Source of the DNA: Anoplolepis gracilipes
Lineage: Eukaryota; Arthropoda; Insecta; Hymenoptera; Formicidae
Direction: 5' to 3'
DNA length: 64,000 bases
Assembly: GCF_047496725.1 (NCBI RefSeq)
Contig: NC_132979.1
Span: 2,063,501-2,127,500, forward strand
Made by a program: the position numbers and the translations under genes. The notes under the pieces were generated by a model that saw only the letters and a list, made by a program, of their open reading frames with translations, was not told where the DNA came from and searched no databases. Positions 48,975-62,501 of this stretch are shown in pieces. The stretch's first letter is position 1, and each line of letters starts with the position of its first letter.

Positions 48975-51072
48975 ATGGACGCCTTTGACAATAGATATTA
49001 TCGTATTAACAAGCTATTGCTTTCACATGTCGGCTTGTGGCCGAGTCGATCTTCATCTAAAAAGAATATATTTCTCTATTGTACAATATTCAGTATATTG
49101 ATTTTAATATTGCCACAGGTACCTTACAATTAATTAACATACGCAGATTAAAAGATTCAACTGATATTTCTCCAAGAAATTTTAAAAAATTTTCATTTTC
49201 ATTTTCATCGTTTCAGTTTTTTCACATAAAGTTGTATCCAGAATTATACAATCATTCTTAAATATAATTACACAATGCTTTATCGACAGATCGCATATTT
49301 GTTCAAACATGTGACAAATCTGGCCGATTTGTACGATGTGCTACCGACTTTCACTGGTGCAATTATATGTTTCATGAAAGTGATTAGTTTGTCTTATAAA
49401 ATTAATGAAGTAAGAATGAGCATAAACCTATAAATAAAAATCAACATAGAGAATTATTCTCTCCATCGAGGAAGAATTATTATCTCCAGTTTAGGATGCT
49501 TATTCAGCATGTGCAACACGACTGGCGGCTATTGCAGAATCACAAGAATATTCAAATTCTAATGGAATACGTCGAGAGGAGTCGGATCTTCACAATGGCC
49601 TATTTAAGTATATCATAACGATATGATCGTTTCCTCGAGCAATCGTGCGAAGAGACAATTTCCTTTTCAGTTTTTTTCAGCGCGGGTGCGCTTAGTTACA
49701 TCACAGCACCGCTTACAATACCGCTACTCGATATTATGCTGGCGTCGAACGTGACAAGACTGAAGAAGCTGCCACATTCGAGTGAGTTCTTTCTAGATCT
49801 AGAAAAGTATTACTACATTCTCTTCGCGATCACATTCATAGGATACTACGGAGCCGTTCTGGCGGTAATCGCGATTGATACCATCTATTTCACGCTATTG
49901 CAACATAGCTGCGGTATGCTGGCCCTATTAAGGTGAATATGAAACATCCCTTTTGCAGAATTGATTTGACGTGAGAGAAAATATGTTTCATACACATATG
50001 TATATTGTGTACTGCTTGCAGTCATTGTTTGGAAAACTGTGTTATATACAACAATTCAAAATGCATCGATTATAATTACATATTTAAGTGGGACAAGAAT
50101 GTTGAGAATATGAGACAATGCATACAGCTACAAATCAGAATAGAAAGGTTCATATATAAATTCATGGGCAGTGTTAAAGTTTATTGAAAAATATTATAGG
50201 TGATAAAAATATCTCTGTTATTAATAGACTGATTCAATTAATTGAGTCAACGTTTTCGACGTGTCTTATTATTGACATTGGTTTAGGAGTTTTACTTCAA
50301 TGTTCCGCGTGCGTGATGGTAATAAATATGTGTGTAATGTATTATTAATATTAACATAATAAATTATATAAATTAGTATATTAGTATATAATTAATATAT
50401 TTCGCATTAAAATGTTGCATAAAGTATTCTTTGCTGTTAGTTTAAAGTTATAAAATTTAAATAGTAAATCGTATAATTTGTGCATTATTGTGCAGATCGT
50501 AACTCATATGAATGCTGTGGAAATGATGAGAAACGGTCCACTATTGATCCTTCAAAATATTCGAACTTTTTTCAACAGCTGGATAGGGCAGGAAATAATA
50601 GACCACAGCTCTCAGATTTCTGTCGCAGCGTAAGTTGTTAATTTAATGAACTGATGAAACTGGATTTGTGCGACTATAATATACTTTCAGATATAATGGA
50701 ATGTGGTATCAAACATCTCTGAAAACAAGAAAGATGTTATTGTTCTTACTAATGAAATGTCAAAAGCCAATTCGCCTAATTATAGCCAAATTTTATGTAA
50801 TCAGTTTGGAAAATTATTGTACGGTACGGCGAAATTCAATGCATATGAGTAATACGAAAATATATTATTTAATAATTGTAAACAATTTTTATTTATATAA
50901 AATTTATATAAAACACATACGGGAATATTAAACATCTTTTATAATTTTACAAACTCTTAACATGTATATAATAATGTTCATATTTAACATTATATTACAT
51001 TTTTTTAAGGTCATGAAAACATCTGTCTCCTATGTTACATTAATGGTATCGTTAAATTCGGGTGATACATAA
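48975..51072 (+). CDS. Odorant receptor OR-9 (9 exons, 396 aa)
   Basis: Intact OR, distinct from its neighbours. Exons: 48975-49118, 49290-49409, 49490-49607, 49671-49932, 50022-50147, 50228-50318, 50496-50629, 50691-50823, 51010-51072. Starts MDAFDNRYYRINKLL with VGLWPSR; ECL2 is divergent (DIMLASNVTRLKKL, no PLNESRP) but keeps LEKYYYI and LLQHSCGM. Exon 5 is short (126 bp), exon 7 one codon shorter than usual (134 bp), exon 9 longer (63 bp; SVSYVTLMVSLNSGDT). The exon 4 acceptor is at 49670, before seven T's; the AG just downstream would shift the frame. A different open frame from 48844 crosses exon 1 but is a shadow. Near-identical copy: OR-10. Confidence 0.9.
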
Positions 51073-51412
51073 TCATCTACATAATTTGAAATTCTGCGAT
51101 ATTTATTTTATGCGCCAAAAATAAAAATCATTGTGAATAAATATTTGCGAGAATAAATATCTCGTCCAATATTGTCTTATATTATAATATATTTTAATTT
51201 TGTATTATCTTCAATTTTATACATTTTAATTTTCATACATAAAGAAACATGTTTTTTTTAATTTTAATTTAATTAATATATATTCTAAATAAATTTTTAA
51301 AATTATATATAATAACGCGTCTAGTAAACTACAATGATAATTCCTTCTTCAGACACATTGATAAACATTAGTATATCACAGTTGATACATCAAGTGATTC
51401 ACAATCATACAA

Positions 51413-52179
51413 AATGTCTTTCTATGACAATCGCTACTATTATCTCAACAAACCGTTCCTGTTCATTGTCGGCCAATGGCCATTTCAATCGCGAATGGAA
51501 AGTAACGTGATGGTCACCATTACACACTACTGTTCGTTTGCAGTTTGACAGCTTTAGAGGTAAAAAAAGAAATCATGTAAATTTGTATAAAATTTTAAAA
51601 CTCATATATATTGTAGCTTCTTAATAAATTGGCACCCAGGAAGTGATAAGATATAGCTGCATAGCTATATAGGATGGGTCACTCATCTTTTGAGCATGTG
51701 TTTTCCCGGGCAATTGTTCGTAGACACAAGTATGGAAGTATTCAACAGAGCGCAAGTATCAAAATTATTCTTTAATCATGCTTTAATTACACTAATTAAT
51801 AATTATTTCAAAACAACAATACTATGGTTCGGTATAATCTTGATTAATTGCACGTATAATTTTGTTTACACAGTCGCTAAAAACTAAATCACACAAAACA
51901 TTTTGATCGTGCAGGTATAGTTCGCGATGGTACATGTTCTCGTTAAAAACATCAAGATTATTAAGCATATTGCTTTATAAGAATATTTTGCCTTGTACAC
52001 TCACGATCGCAAACATGTACACCATGTCGATGACCACATTCAGCTCGGTTTGTGTTCGCGTTAAACGTACGAAAAATGTCTTGTATAATAGCTTTCACAA
52101 CGTTATGCCATGATAATATTCTTTTAAGGTGATGCAAACAGCCATGTCGTACTTCACGACCTTTACGTCAGTCAGCTAG
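51413..52179 (+). pseudogene. Chimeric OR pseudogene (OR-11-type exon 1 joined to OR-8-type exons 7-9)
   Basis: 51413-51559 is an OR-11-type exon 1 (MSFYDNRYYYLNK), frameshifted near its end by extra bases in the run before CTGTTCG. Directly after its donor, the sequence continues as OR-8-type intron 6, exon 7 (51617-51751, a 4-bp loss and a 2-bp gain), exon 8 (51915-52047, still open) and exon 9 (52129-52179). The 3' flank then matches OR-7, not OR-8. Exons 2-6 are absent. It marks an unequal crossover between two receptor types. Confidence 0.8.
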
Positions 52180-52638
52180 ACATATAAACTTGTTAAAATA
52201 ATCGCGTTCATCCAGATCGTTAATTTTTATTATTGTGTATTACTGTTACAGAATATAATAAATTTGAATTTGGAATTATTATAATAAATAAATGTTAATA
52301 TGTTTCGCAAGAATGTGTAGTTCTCTTTTACTATTAAACTCCATTCACATGTTTGTATCGTAGGCAATATGATTCGTATGGAAGCAAAAAAACATTTGAA
52401 ACATAAATCGATATGACATTTAAGGTGCTTCTCTTATATATATAAAATTATACATAAAACGTATAAATATGATTCAACTAAAATGTGTTTTAATTTTTGA
52501 AAGTTGATTTTCATTTTTATTCCATACATTGCTGAATTTTATATGCATTCATTGCGCACGTTTGCAGAATATAAAAAATTGTATTAATTAATAATTCTTT
52601 ATTATTTTGTTATTTTACATAGTTTTTTTCATTGTTAG

Positions 52639-53975
52639 ATGCAATATTTGTTGCAATTGATGGATCAACATTGGCGTCTTTTTCATAGCGAATACGAATT
52701 TGGTATTTTAAGGCGTTATGCTAACATTGGCTACAAAATAACCAAATATTATTCAGGTAACCGAATAAATAGTTTTAAATCCCATAAACACATTAAACAG
52801 ACCGTCAGTATTCAAAATGCGTTTTTATCGCGATAAAATTGTGCGTATTTCTTTTTGAAATTCTATTATAATATAAATAACGTAAACTACATATACGCAT
52901 ATTTGTCGATAAAAGCATATCCTGAATATGGACTTAATAATTTAGTAGTCAACTTCTAATCTGATGATAGATGTTCAATTAGATACTAATTTTAAGAGAA
53001 AATTTTTGTATTATTAAAAATGTTTAGAAATAATAGGATAAATGTAACAAGGTATGCATTTTTGCAGTGTACATTAACATATTCGCAGTAATGTTTATGT
53101 TAATACCGTTATTGCCAAAAGTTTTAGATGTTATAATACCGTTGAATGAATCACAGTTATATATATAGTTGCGGGAGATTGGGGAGTAGACAAAGACGAA
53201 TATTATTATCCAATTTTATTGCACTGTTACATTTGCATTGTAATTGGTACTCGATGTATGGTAAACGTTGATAGCATGTATATAGTGTGCGTATTACACG
53301 GTTGTAGTTTATTTAACGCTCTTGGGTAAGCAATCGAGATTGTAAAATACATGCTAAATATACATTTACTATATTTTTTATTTATCCATTAGATAGGTAT
53401 TCTAGTTTAAAAAATATCTCGATACTGATTGTCTGCGAGTTTGACAATATTTTATACATTTTTTCAAGTATCGGTCTTGCAAATATTATCGATGAGGCTA
53501 AACTTGTGAAAGACGAAGAAACAATAAGCAAAAAACACTAAGTAGTAAAAGAACATCATTCTAAAGATTATTGTGAAATGATTGTGTGTTTGAAAAAACA
53601 TCAAGTCGCAATAGAGTTCGTATTATGGAAAATTTAAATTGTTAATAATTTTATTAATATTATTCAATTATTATATGTATATTATGATTATATGTTGTAC
53701 ATTAAATTTTTCATATATAATAATTTGTTTACAATCTTTTAGATTTATTAACGCACTAGACTCTGCATTCCAAACTGCGACGTTTTTCATCTTGTCTTTA
53801 AACGTAATGATTTTGAGCCTAATTGGATTACAAGTAAACAATTGTCATATGTCAATTATTAAAAATGTTCATAGAAACACCTAACAAAGTTCGGCAAAGT
53901 TTTATACAGTTCTTAACGTATATGGTTTTGTCAAAATTATATCTAGCGCACATAAATAAATAAATAAATAAATAA

Positions 53976-54028
<53 letters not shown>

Positions 54029-54780
54029 CTTTTATTTATCATATGCGCTATATAATCTATAGTTACATTATAATATGTAATGTAAGTACATATACTAAAA
54101 TATATCGCCTTTATAGCCAGTATTCGTATGATTATTTTTGTGTTGTAAAAGAGATAAGATAAAAAAAAACATGTAAATATTTATAAAAATTTAAAAACTC
54201 GTATATATATTGTAGCTTCTTAATAAATTGGGACAAACCCAGGAAGTGATAAGATACAGCTGCATAGCTATAGGATCGGTCACTCATCTTTTGAGCATGT
54301 GTTTTCCTGGGCAATTACTCGTAGACACAAATATGGAAGTATTCGACAAAGCGCAAGTATCAAAATTATCCTTTAATCATGCTTAAATTACACTAATTAA
54401 TAATTATTTTGCAACAACAACACTATAGTTCGGTGTAATCGTGATTAATTGCACGTATAATTTTGTTTGCGCAGTCGTTAAGAACTGAATCACACAAAAC
54501 ATTTTTATCGTGCAGGTATAGTGCGCGATGGTACATGTTCTCGTTAAAAACATCAAGATTATTAAGCATATTGCTTTATAAGAGCATTACGCCTTGTACA
54601 CTCACGGCCGCAAACATGTACACCATGTCGATGACCACATTCAGCTCGGTATGTGTTCGCGTTAAACGTACGAAAAATGTCTTGTATAATAGCTTTCACA
54701 ACGTTATGTCATGATAATATTCTTTTAAGATGATGCAAACAGCCATGTCGTACTTCACAACCTTTATGTCAGTCAGCTAG
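52639..54780 (+). pseudogene. Broken copy of OR-8 (exons 3-9)
   Basis: Segments: 52639-52756 (exon 3), 53068-53325 (exon 4), 53469-53615 (exon 5), 53743-53833 (6), 54216-54352 (7), 54516-54648 (8), 54730-54780 (9). Exons 1 and 2 and the promoter are missing because the duplication began in intron 2. Exon 4 has lost 4 bp in the ESRP motif, giving a frameshift and early stop; exon 5 has an in-frame TAA after KKH. Splice sites, including the GC donor of intron 7, are still present, so decay is recent. Confidence 0.85.
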
Positions 54781-56869
54781 ACATATGAACGAAAAAATTG
54801 CTTAATATATTATAAAATACTGTGTATAAACCATTTCTTTCATAGACTGTTAGTTGTTATTGTTGAAGAAGATATTTCAAATAGTTATAATAAATGTTAA
54901 TTTGTTCACATTAAGAATATGTGACTTCTTCTTTATCAGAATTTAGTCACTTATATATATATATATATATGTATCGTAAACACATGACGTCTAGTTTCCT
55001 GAAGAGACAAGGACCATTTGAGGTGTTAATCGATAGTATAAAGTCGCGTATGACATCAAATAAAACATGAAATAATTATGCGAGATATCTTCAAAACCAT
55101 ACGAAGAATATCTCGCTATTATAAATTCTATTTATGGCTATTAAAATTCCATTTACGTTTTATATTTATCTGAATAAAGTACCGCAATATTTTTTATTGA
55201 TATTACACTATGTCGTCCGTTTTAAAATATCCTCGCACAAAGTTTTAACGGAATATTAAAGTAACTATACATCATGCGGTATCTGCACTGCCTGCTGGTG
55301 AGTACATATAGTAATGAATTCTTATTCAGTGTAGTAAAATCATTTTTTTTATACGCGGTATTTTAGAATTAACAAACTCCGTCTTTTTCATAGGTTTATA
55401 AAATGTTTATGAAAATTCGAACGCTCTTCTATATGCAATTTGCCATATTCGGCGTTACAATAATGGATGGGCAGCAAGTAGAATCTCGAGATAATAATAT
55501 ATTGATCTGGTTAAGAAAATTTTAAAAATAAATATAAAAAAATTTATCGTGAGAAAATATATAATAATAATCGCAATAATAGTTATATATCTTATTGTGT
55601 CACAAAAGTAATTGTCTAGATCATATATTAGATCACACATATTGGGTATATATATGTATAACCAGTACAGTAACAATGTAAAAATGTTGGCTTACGAAGA
55701 AATACGGAAAAAATATTTTTTAAGATAATAAAAATGTTAAGTGTCTAAAAGTGTGTATCTTATATTTATGGTACAAATTTAGATGAGCAAATCAATATTT
55801 ATATCATTATCTATTGTAACACGTGTTAAACAAAATCTCACACACAAAAGCAATAGATCGTTTAATTTATTATCTACAAGTGTTCGTTGTGTCTATTTTT
55901 AATTACTTTATTCATTTTAAAAATTTTTTAGAAAAACATACTATTTATTAAATTCTATTAAATGTTTAAATTTGATTTTAATTTATTTTATCGCTCTATT
56001 TTTGCGTATATTTATTTAAAATGTGTAAACTGTTTCATAATTACACGTGATATATTTAATTAATTATTATCTGTGCTAAATATGTTTATATATAAAATGC
56101 TGTAAGTTATAATATAAAAAAAGAACGCGTCTTATAATATTTTTATATAAATTTTATATTAATTATATTAATTGATAATAATTCTTAACTGATTATATAA
56201 TTGCATTAATTTCAATCGTGTCAAAGTCAAAAGAGAATTGTTTAAATAAAAATTATGGTTTAGATCTGTACTATGTATTATCAATATTTACATAAATTTA
56301 TTTTACACAGCTACCATTTGAAAAACGCAGCATGAGATCGTTCAAACTAGTAAACTGATTCTCCTTCGATAGTATTAGCCAACACTTGATTCGATGCATT
56401 CGCCTGCAAATAAAAATAAATACGTTAATATATAAATATCTTGCATACAAATGAAATCGTAGTACATTTTAGTTACTTGTTAAAGTGTTCTCCCCCATTG
56501 ATAAAAAATATGACAACAAGCAGTATAGAATTATATCATAACGTATGATCGGTGTTTCATCTGAAACGTTGATGCACAAACCGCGTATCACGCAAAACTA
56601 AACGTCGTCACTTTTCTTTCTTATGCTACATTATTGACAACATAAAAAATTAAAACTGCAACACTTTTTCCGCGTATTTTTTAACTATAGGAGGAACTAC
56701 CCATCCTATTAGCGATTCCATTTAAATCGGTTTAACATATGACGTATAACGCTTCCTTATCAATACGATATATCGGCGTTGCAAGAGAATATACAATGAG
56801 TCGAAGAGGGAAACTTTTCTTCGGCGACGAGTTATTAAAGAATTCCTCTTCAACTATTACAGTTTACCA
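54781..56869. other. Intergenic region before OR-10
   Basis: Near-copy of 46889-48974, including the three segments of the possible peptide gene (first two at about 55274-55297 and 55394-55477; third at about 56311-56358, with one T-to-K residue change). No OR exons. Confidence 0.3.
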
Positions 56870-58971
56870 ATGGACGCCTTTGACAATAGATATTATCGTA
56901 TTAACAAGCTATTGCTTTCACATGTCGGCTTATGGCCGAGTCAATCTTCATCTAAAAAGAATATATTTCTCTATTGGACAATATTCAGTTTATTGATTTT
57001 AATATTGCCACAGGTACCTTACATTTAATTAACATACGCAGATTAAAAGATTCAACTGATATTTCTCCAAGAAATTTTAAAAAATTTTAATTTCCATTTT
57101 CATCGTTTCAATTTTTTCACATAAAGTTGTATCCAGAATTATACAATCATTCTTAAATATAATTACACAATGCTTTATCGACAGATCGCATATTTGTTCA
57201 AACATGTGACAAATCTGGCCGATTTGTACGATGTGCTACCAACTTTCACTGGTGCAATTATATGTTTCATGAAAGTGATTAGTTTGTCTTATAAATTTAA
57301 TAAAGTAAGAATGAGCATAAACCTATAGATAAAAATCAATTTAGAGAATTATTCTCTCCATCGAAGAAGAATTATTATCTCCAGTTTAGGATGCTTATTC
57401 AGCATGTGCAACACGACTGGCGGCTATTGCAGAATCACGAGAATATTCAAATTCTAATGGAATACGTCGAGAGGAGTCGGATCTTCACAATGGCCTATTT
57501 AAGTATATCATAACGATATGATCGTTTCCTCGAGCAATCGTGCGAAGAGACAATTTCCTTTCCAGTTTTTTTCAGCGTGGGTGCGCTTAGTTACGTCACA
57601 GCACCGCTTACAATACCGCTACTCGATATTATGCTGGCGTCGAACGTGACAAGACCGAAGAAGCTGCCACATTCGAGTGAATTCTTTCTGGATCTGGAAA
57701 AGTATTACTACATTCTCTTCGCGATCACATTCATAGGATACTACGCAGCCGGACTGACGGTAATCGCGATTGATACTATCTATTTCACGCTATTGCAACA
57801 TAGCTGCGGTATGCTGGCCCTATTAAGGTGAATATGAAACATCCCTTCTGCAGAATTGATTTGATTTACGTGAGAGAAAATATGTTTCATACACATATAT
57901 ATATTGTGTACTGCTTGCAGTCATTGTTTGGAAAACTGTGTTATATACAACAATTCAAAATGCATCGATTATAATTACATATTTAAGTGGGACAAGAATG
58001 TTGAGAATATGAGACAATGCATACAGCTACAAATCAGAATAGAAAGGTTCATATATAAATTCATGGGCAGTGTTAAAGTTTATTGAAAAATATTATAGGT
58101 GATAAAAATATCTCTGTTATTAATAGACTGATTCAATTAATTGAGTCAACGTTTTCGACGTGTCTTATTATTGACATTGGTTTGGGAGTTTTACTTCAAT
58201 GTTCCGCGTGCGTGATGGTAATAAATATGTGTGTAATGTATTATTAATATTAACATAATAAATTATATAAATTAGTATATTAGTATATAATTAATATATT
58301 TTGCATTAAAATGTTGCATAAAGTATTCTTTGCTGTTAGTTTAAAGTTATAAAATTTAAATAGTAAATCGTATAATTTGTGCATTATTGTGCAGATCGTA
58401 ACTCATATGGATACTGAGGAGATGGTGAGAAACGGTCCAATTTTGATCCTTCAAAATATTCGAACTTTTTTCTACAGCTGGTTAGGGCAGGAAATAATAG
58501 ACCACAGCTCTCAGATTTCTGTCGCAGCGTAAGTTGTTAATTTAATGAACTGATGAAACTGGATTTGTGCGACTATAATATACTTTCAGATATAATGGAA
58601 TGTGGTATCAAACATCTCTGAAAACAAGAAAGATGTTATTGTTCTTACTAATGAAATGTCAAAAGCCAATTCGCCTAATTATAGCCAAATTTTATGTAAT
58701 CAGTTTGGAAAATTATTGTACGGTACGGCGAAATTCAATGCATATGAGTAATACGAAAATATATTATTTAATAATTGTAAACAATTTTTATTTATATAAA
58801 ATTTATATAAAACACATACGGGAATATTAAACATCTTTTATAATTTTACAAACTCTTAACATGTATATAATAATGTTCATATTTAACATTATATTACATT
58901 TTTTTAAGGTCATGAAAACATCTGTCTCCTATGTTACATTAATGGTATCGTTAAATTCGGGTGATACATAA
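56870..58971 (+). CDS. Odorant receptor OR-10 (9 exons, 396 aa)
   Basis: Intact recent duplicate of OR-9. Exons: 56870-57013, 57185-57304, 57385-57502, 57566-57827, 57921-58046, 58127-58217, 58395-58528, 58590-58722, 58909-58971. Exons 5 and 8 are identical to OR-9 and exon 6 has one silent change. Replacements cluster in exon 1 (R to Q, C to W, I to L), exon 4 (L to P after NVTR; G, V, A to A, G, T in TM4) and especially exon 7 (HMDTEEMVRNGPI versus HMNAVEMMRNGPL; FFYSWLG versus FFNSWIG). All donors are GT. Expected as a functional receptor subunit with Orco. Confidence 0.9.
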
Positions 58972-59676
58972 TCGTCTACATAATTTGAAATTCTGCGATT
59001 TACTTTATGCATAGTAATCAAACATAGAAATAATTGTGAATAAATATTTCAGAGAAATAATATCTCGTCTTATATTGTCTTATATTGTAGTATATTTTAA
59101 TTTTGTATTGTCTTCAATTTTATAACGTTTTTAATTTTCATGCACAAAGAAACATGTTTTTTAAATTTTAATTTAATTAATACATAATTAATACATTTAA
59201 TATTCTAAATAAATTTTTAATTAAAATTATATATAGTAACGCGTCTGCAGTAAATTACAATCATAATTCCTTCTTCAGATACATTCATAAACATTAGTAT
59301 ATCACCAGTTGATACATCAAGTGATTCATAATCAGACAAGCGCATAAGATAAGTGCATTTTACCGCAAGCAGTAAAAGGACAAGCAAGTAAAATATTTTA
59401 CCGTATGCAGTAATGTACTTTGTAAAAAAGTAGAAACAAAATGTTTAACTAAAATTATTTTCATTTTAAAATAATATTACGATATCTCATCAGAAATATT
59501 TTTTCTTACGTACAAATATGTACCTAATTTGATATTTTTTAAAAGTTAATGTCAATCAAAGACCTCAAAACATATATAGAATGGTAAACTGATCAAAAGA
59601 TGGTAATTAGATCTAAATAAAATTATCTAAAGTTAAGCTGTCATATTTTTAATTTTCTATTAATAATTACGTAAAT

Positions 59677-59717
<41 letters not shown>

Positions 59718-60791
59718 AATTAACTAAAACTATTTGTATTATAATTCAAAAAGATTAATTTATTATTAATATAAACAACAAGTAAATCATAAAATTTTAA
59801 ATAAATAAAGTTAATTAATCTTGTAAACTAAATAAGATACATCACACAAGTTAAAAAAAGTTTACGCACATTTCTCTTGCTATAAATAATATTGTATATT
59901 TCAATATTATATTATACATGTATAATATTATATTATACTTATTTATTAATGTTACCGAAAAATTCTTTTAAAAAATTCAATTTCTATGTTGTCGATTAAT
60001 TTTAATTGCTTTACTAAAATAATTTCAGTGTGTGCCTAAATAAAAGCTGTATTCCTCCAAAGCACATATATGTATATATTTTAAGCTATTCTTTGCCTTA
60101 CAGTTATATAACTTTTTTTTTAATTATTAAAGCGATGACTAAATAACGTCAATACAAGTTATATTTTAAAATGTATTTTCTATCATATGAAAATAAAAAT
60201 ATAAATAATCCATAAAGTCTAAGTTAATTTGAATATTTAGAGATTTTTTTTTCCTATAAATATTGTCTATCTATTGTCCAATACCTTTGAATATACTTAT
60301 CCGATTATTCATTAATATTATACGGAAAACATCAATGAGAAAGAATTAATCCGACATGAATTAATTTTAATCGTTTTACGTAGTAAAGGTGAACACACAG
60401 TAAGTTTAAAATGTGATCGATAAAACATTGTTGCCTATATATAAGCACGTATTCTTTAAATTTTTCACACAGTTTTACAAACCTTATTTGATAAAGTAAA
60501 TGACAGGTGATGAATACATAACATCAATAGTAGATATATCTCACAAATCGCAATCGCAAAGAATACGTAAAGAAAAACGCGGTTCATTACTCATAAATAT
60601 ATGATGCTCCGTCTTGCAGTACTAGATATTTTAGTGTCGCCCGTTCTCTCGCTTTGTGTCAGAGTTTTCTTTCTAAACATATTTCAAAGCGAATAAACGA
60701 TAAGTAAATAAACGATAAGTTACGCGATTATGCCAGCAAGTTATCCGACCGTCTTTGACAACATTTTTCTGCTGTAATCTAATAATACAAA
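58972..60791. other. Intergenic region upstream of OR-11
   Basis: Up to about 59330 it matches the flank downstream of OR-9. After that comes unique AT-rich sequence, with a (TA)n tract at 59682-59712, up to the OR-11 start. No exon-like segments seen. Confidence 0.5.
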
Positions 60792-62456
60792 ATGTCTTTC
60801 TATGACAATCGCTACTATTATCTCAACAAAACGTTCCTGTCCATTATCGGCCAATGGCCATTTCAATCGCGACTGAAAAGTAACGTGATGGTCACCATTA
60901 CACTACTGTTCGTTTGCAGTTTGACAGCTTTAGAAGTATTTGAAATGCATAACGATATAAATAATAGTGATTAAAAATTAAAACTAACAATAAGACTAAA
61001 TGTCTTTTCTCGATATACTGTAGTTGTTGGGTCTGATAGCCGGAATAACGGATCTGAGCATCATCATGGAGAATACATCGCCATTATTGGTCAACAGCCT
61101 CATCTTTGTAAAGTTAATCAACTCCCTCTGTAATAACTATAAAGTTCGTACGTTAAATTTTGCCTCCCAAAGTTAATCAAATCGTTCTGTGATTATAAAC
61201 CAAACGATTTCTTCGAGCTGCAGATGAAGGATCTTCTAGAGGATATCGAAGAGACTTGGAAGACGATTCCTCTCGGACCAGAAAATAAAATACTACGGAA
61301 TTACGCGGAACAAAGCAAGAGATTAACGATGCAATATGCATGTAAGTATTTTAATTTTATGACGATTAAGAATTATTGACGTCTTCAGTACATCAGCTGT
61401 ATTTACTCAGTAATATATATAATAATTTGATATTACAATACTTCTTAATATCATCACTGAATTTTTCTGACAAGTAATTTTTCAACTGAAATGTAAATAT
61501 TTCTATTTTTTTTCTTTTACTTTAAATTATTTCGTATGCATTCCGAAAATGTGTGGCCTTTTATTTTTAATTAAACAATATAGCGTTCCTTTTTCTATTA
61601 AATTCATGTGATGCGAATAACCTCAACAATCTATAGATGAAAAAAATGAATGGTTGCAGTTAGTCTTTATTGTATGTGGATCTCTTACTCAACGATGCCG
61701 ATCGTCTTCAGTGGAATACACTCGCTCTTACCGACGAATGAAACTTACACAGCCAGATTTTTATATCGCTTAGAACATGTTCTCAACGTGGATAAGTATT
61801 TCAATCTCTTGATGCTTCATGGGTTTATTAGTGTATTCTATATAGTGTCGGTGCCGATAGCTGTCGACTGTTTGTTTATTCTTTGCATTCAACATGCCTG
61901 TGCATTGTTCGAGGGTATAAAGTAAGTGTTCTGCTTAAAAAAATATAGGGTGTCAAAAGAATTTCTGAACGAGTAATATTTTTACGAAATAGGTACAAGA
62001 TAGATTGCATACGAGGCTCAGATTTTGTAATGCTCAAGCCGAATATAGCGGACGATAAAGTATATCATCTCATAGTTGACTGCATAAAATCGTACAAACG
62101 TGCCTTAAAGTTAAGTACCAGTAACGTCTTTAAATATACAATGTATCTTGCGTAATTTGATTAGAAGTTGTAAAATATATGATTTTTATATACCTTTTAT
62201 CTCTTTCTGCGACAATTTAAATATTTTTATATCGCTTCCCTTCTTTCTATATCAAGTTGAATTCAATTAATTATAACATTTTTAAATAGACTGATACATT
62301 TGTTTCATGTTTTACAGATTTTCAGATCTGCTGTCGTCCACTTACGCAACATCTTTTTTCTTTTTATTAGGAAATGCAGTAATAAGTTTAAGCTTTAACG
62401 CGGCTGAGGTAAATATTCAATAAATTTGAAAGCTTTATACTAGCCATTTCATTTGG

Positions 62457-62501
<45 letters not shown>

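Larger units (their letters stand above)
44572..51405 (+). repeat. Segmental duplication, copy 1 (OR-8 exons 3-9 and OR-9)
   Basis: About 6.8 kb repeated in the same orientation at 52437-59330 with few differences visible by eye, including the noncoding parts. The right edge is at the 5' flank of an OR-11-type first exon. Confidence 0.85.
52437..59330 (+). repeat. Segmental duplication, copy 2
   Basis: Second copy of 44572-51405. It carries the broken OR-8 copy (exons 3-9) and intact OR-10, offset by about 7.88-7.90 kb. Confidence 0.85.

Noticed and set aside
48844..49101. 85-codon open frame overlapping OR-9 exon 1 (and 56739-56996 in OR-10)
   Set aside because: It is in another frame from the receptor exon, which has the WPS motif, a correct donor and correct length.
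49678..49680. AG directly before GCGGGTGC as the OR-9 exon 4 acceptor
   Set aside because: It breaks the frame; the AG at 49669-49670 gives 262 bp and an open frame like all other exon 4s except OR-1.
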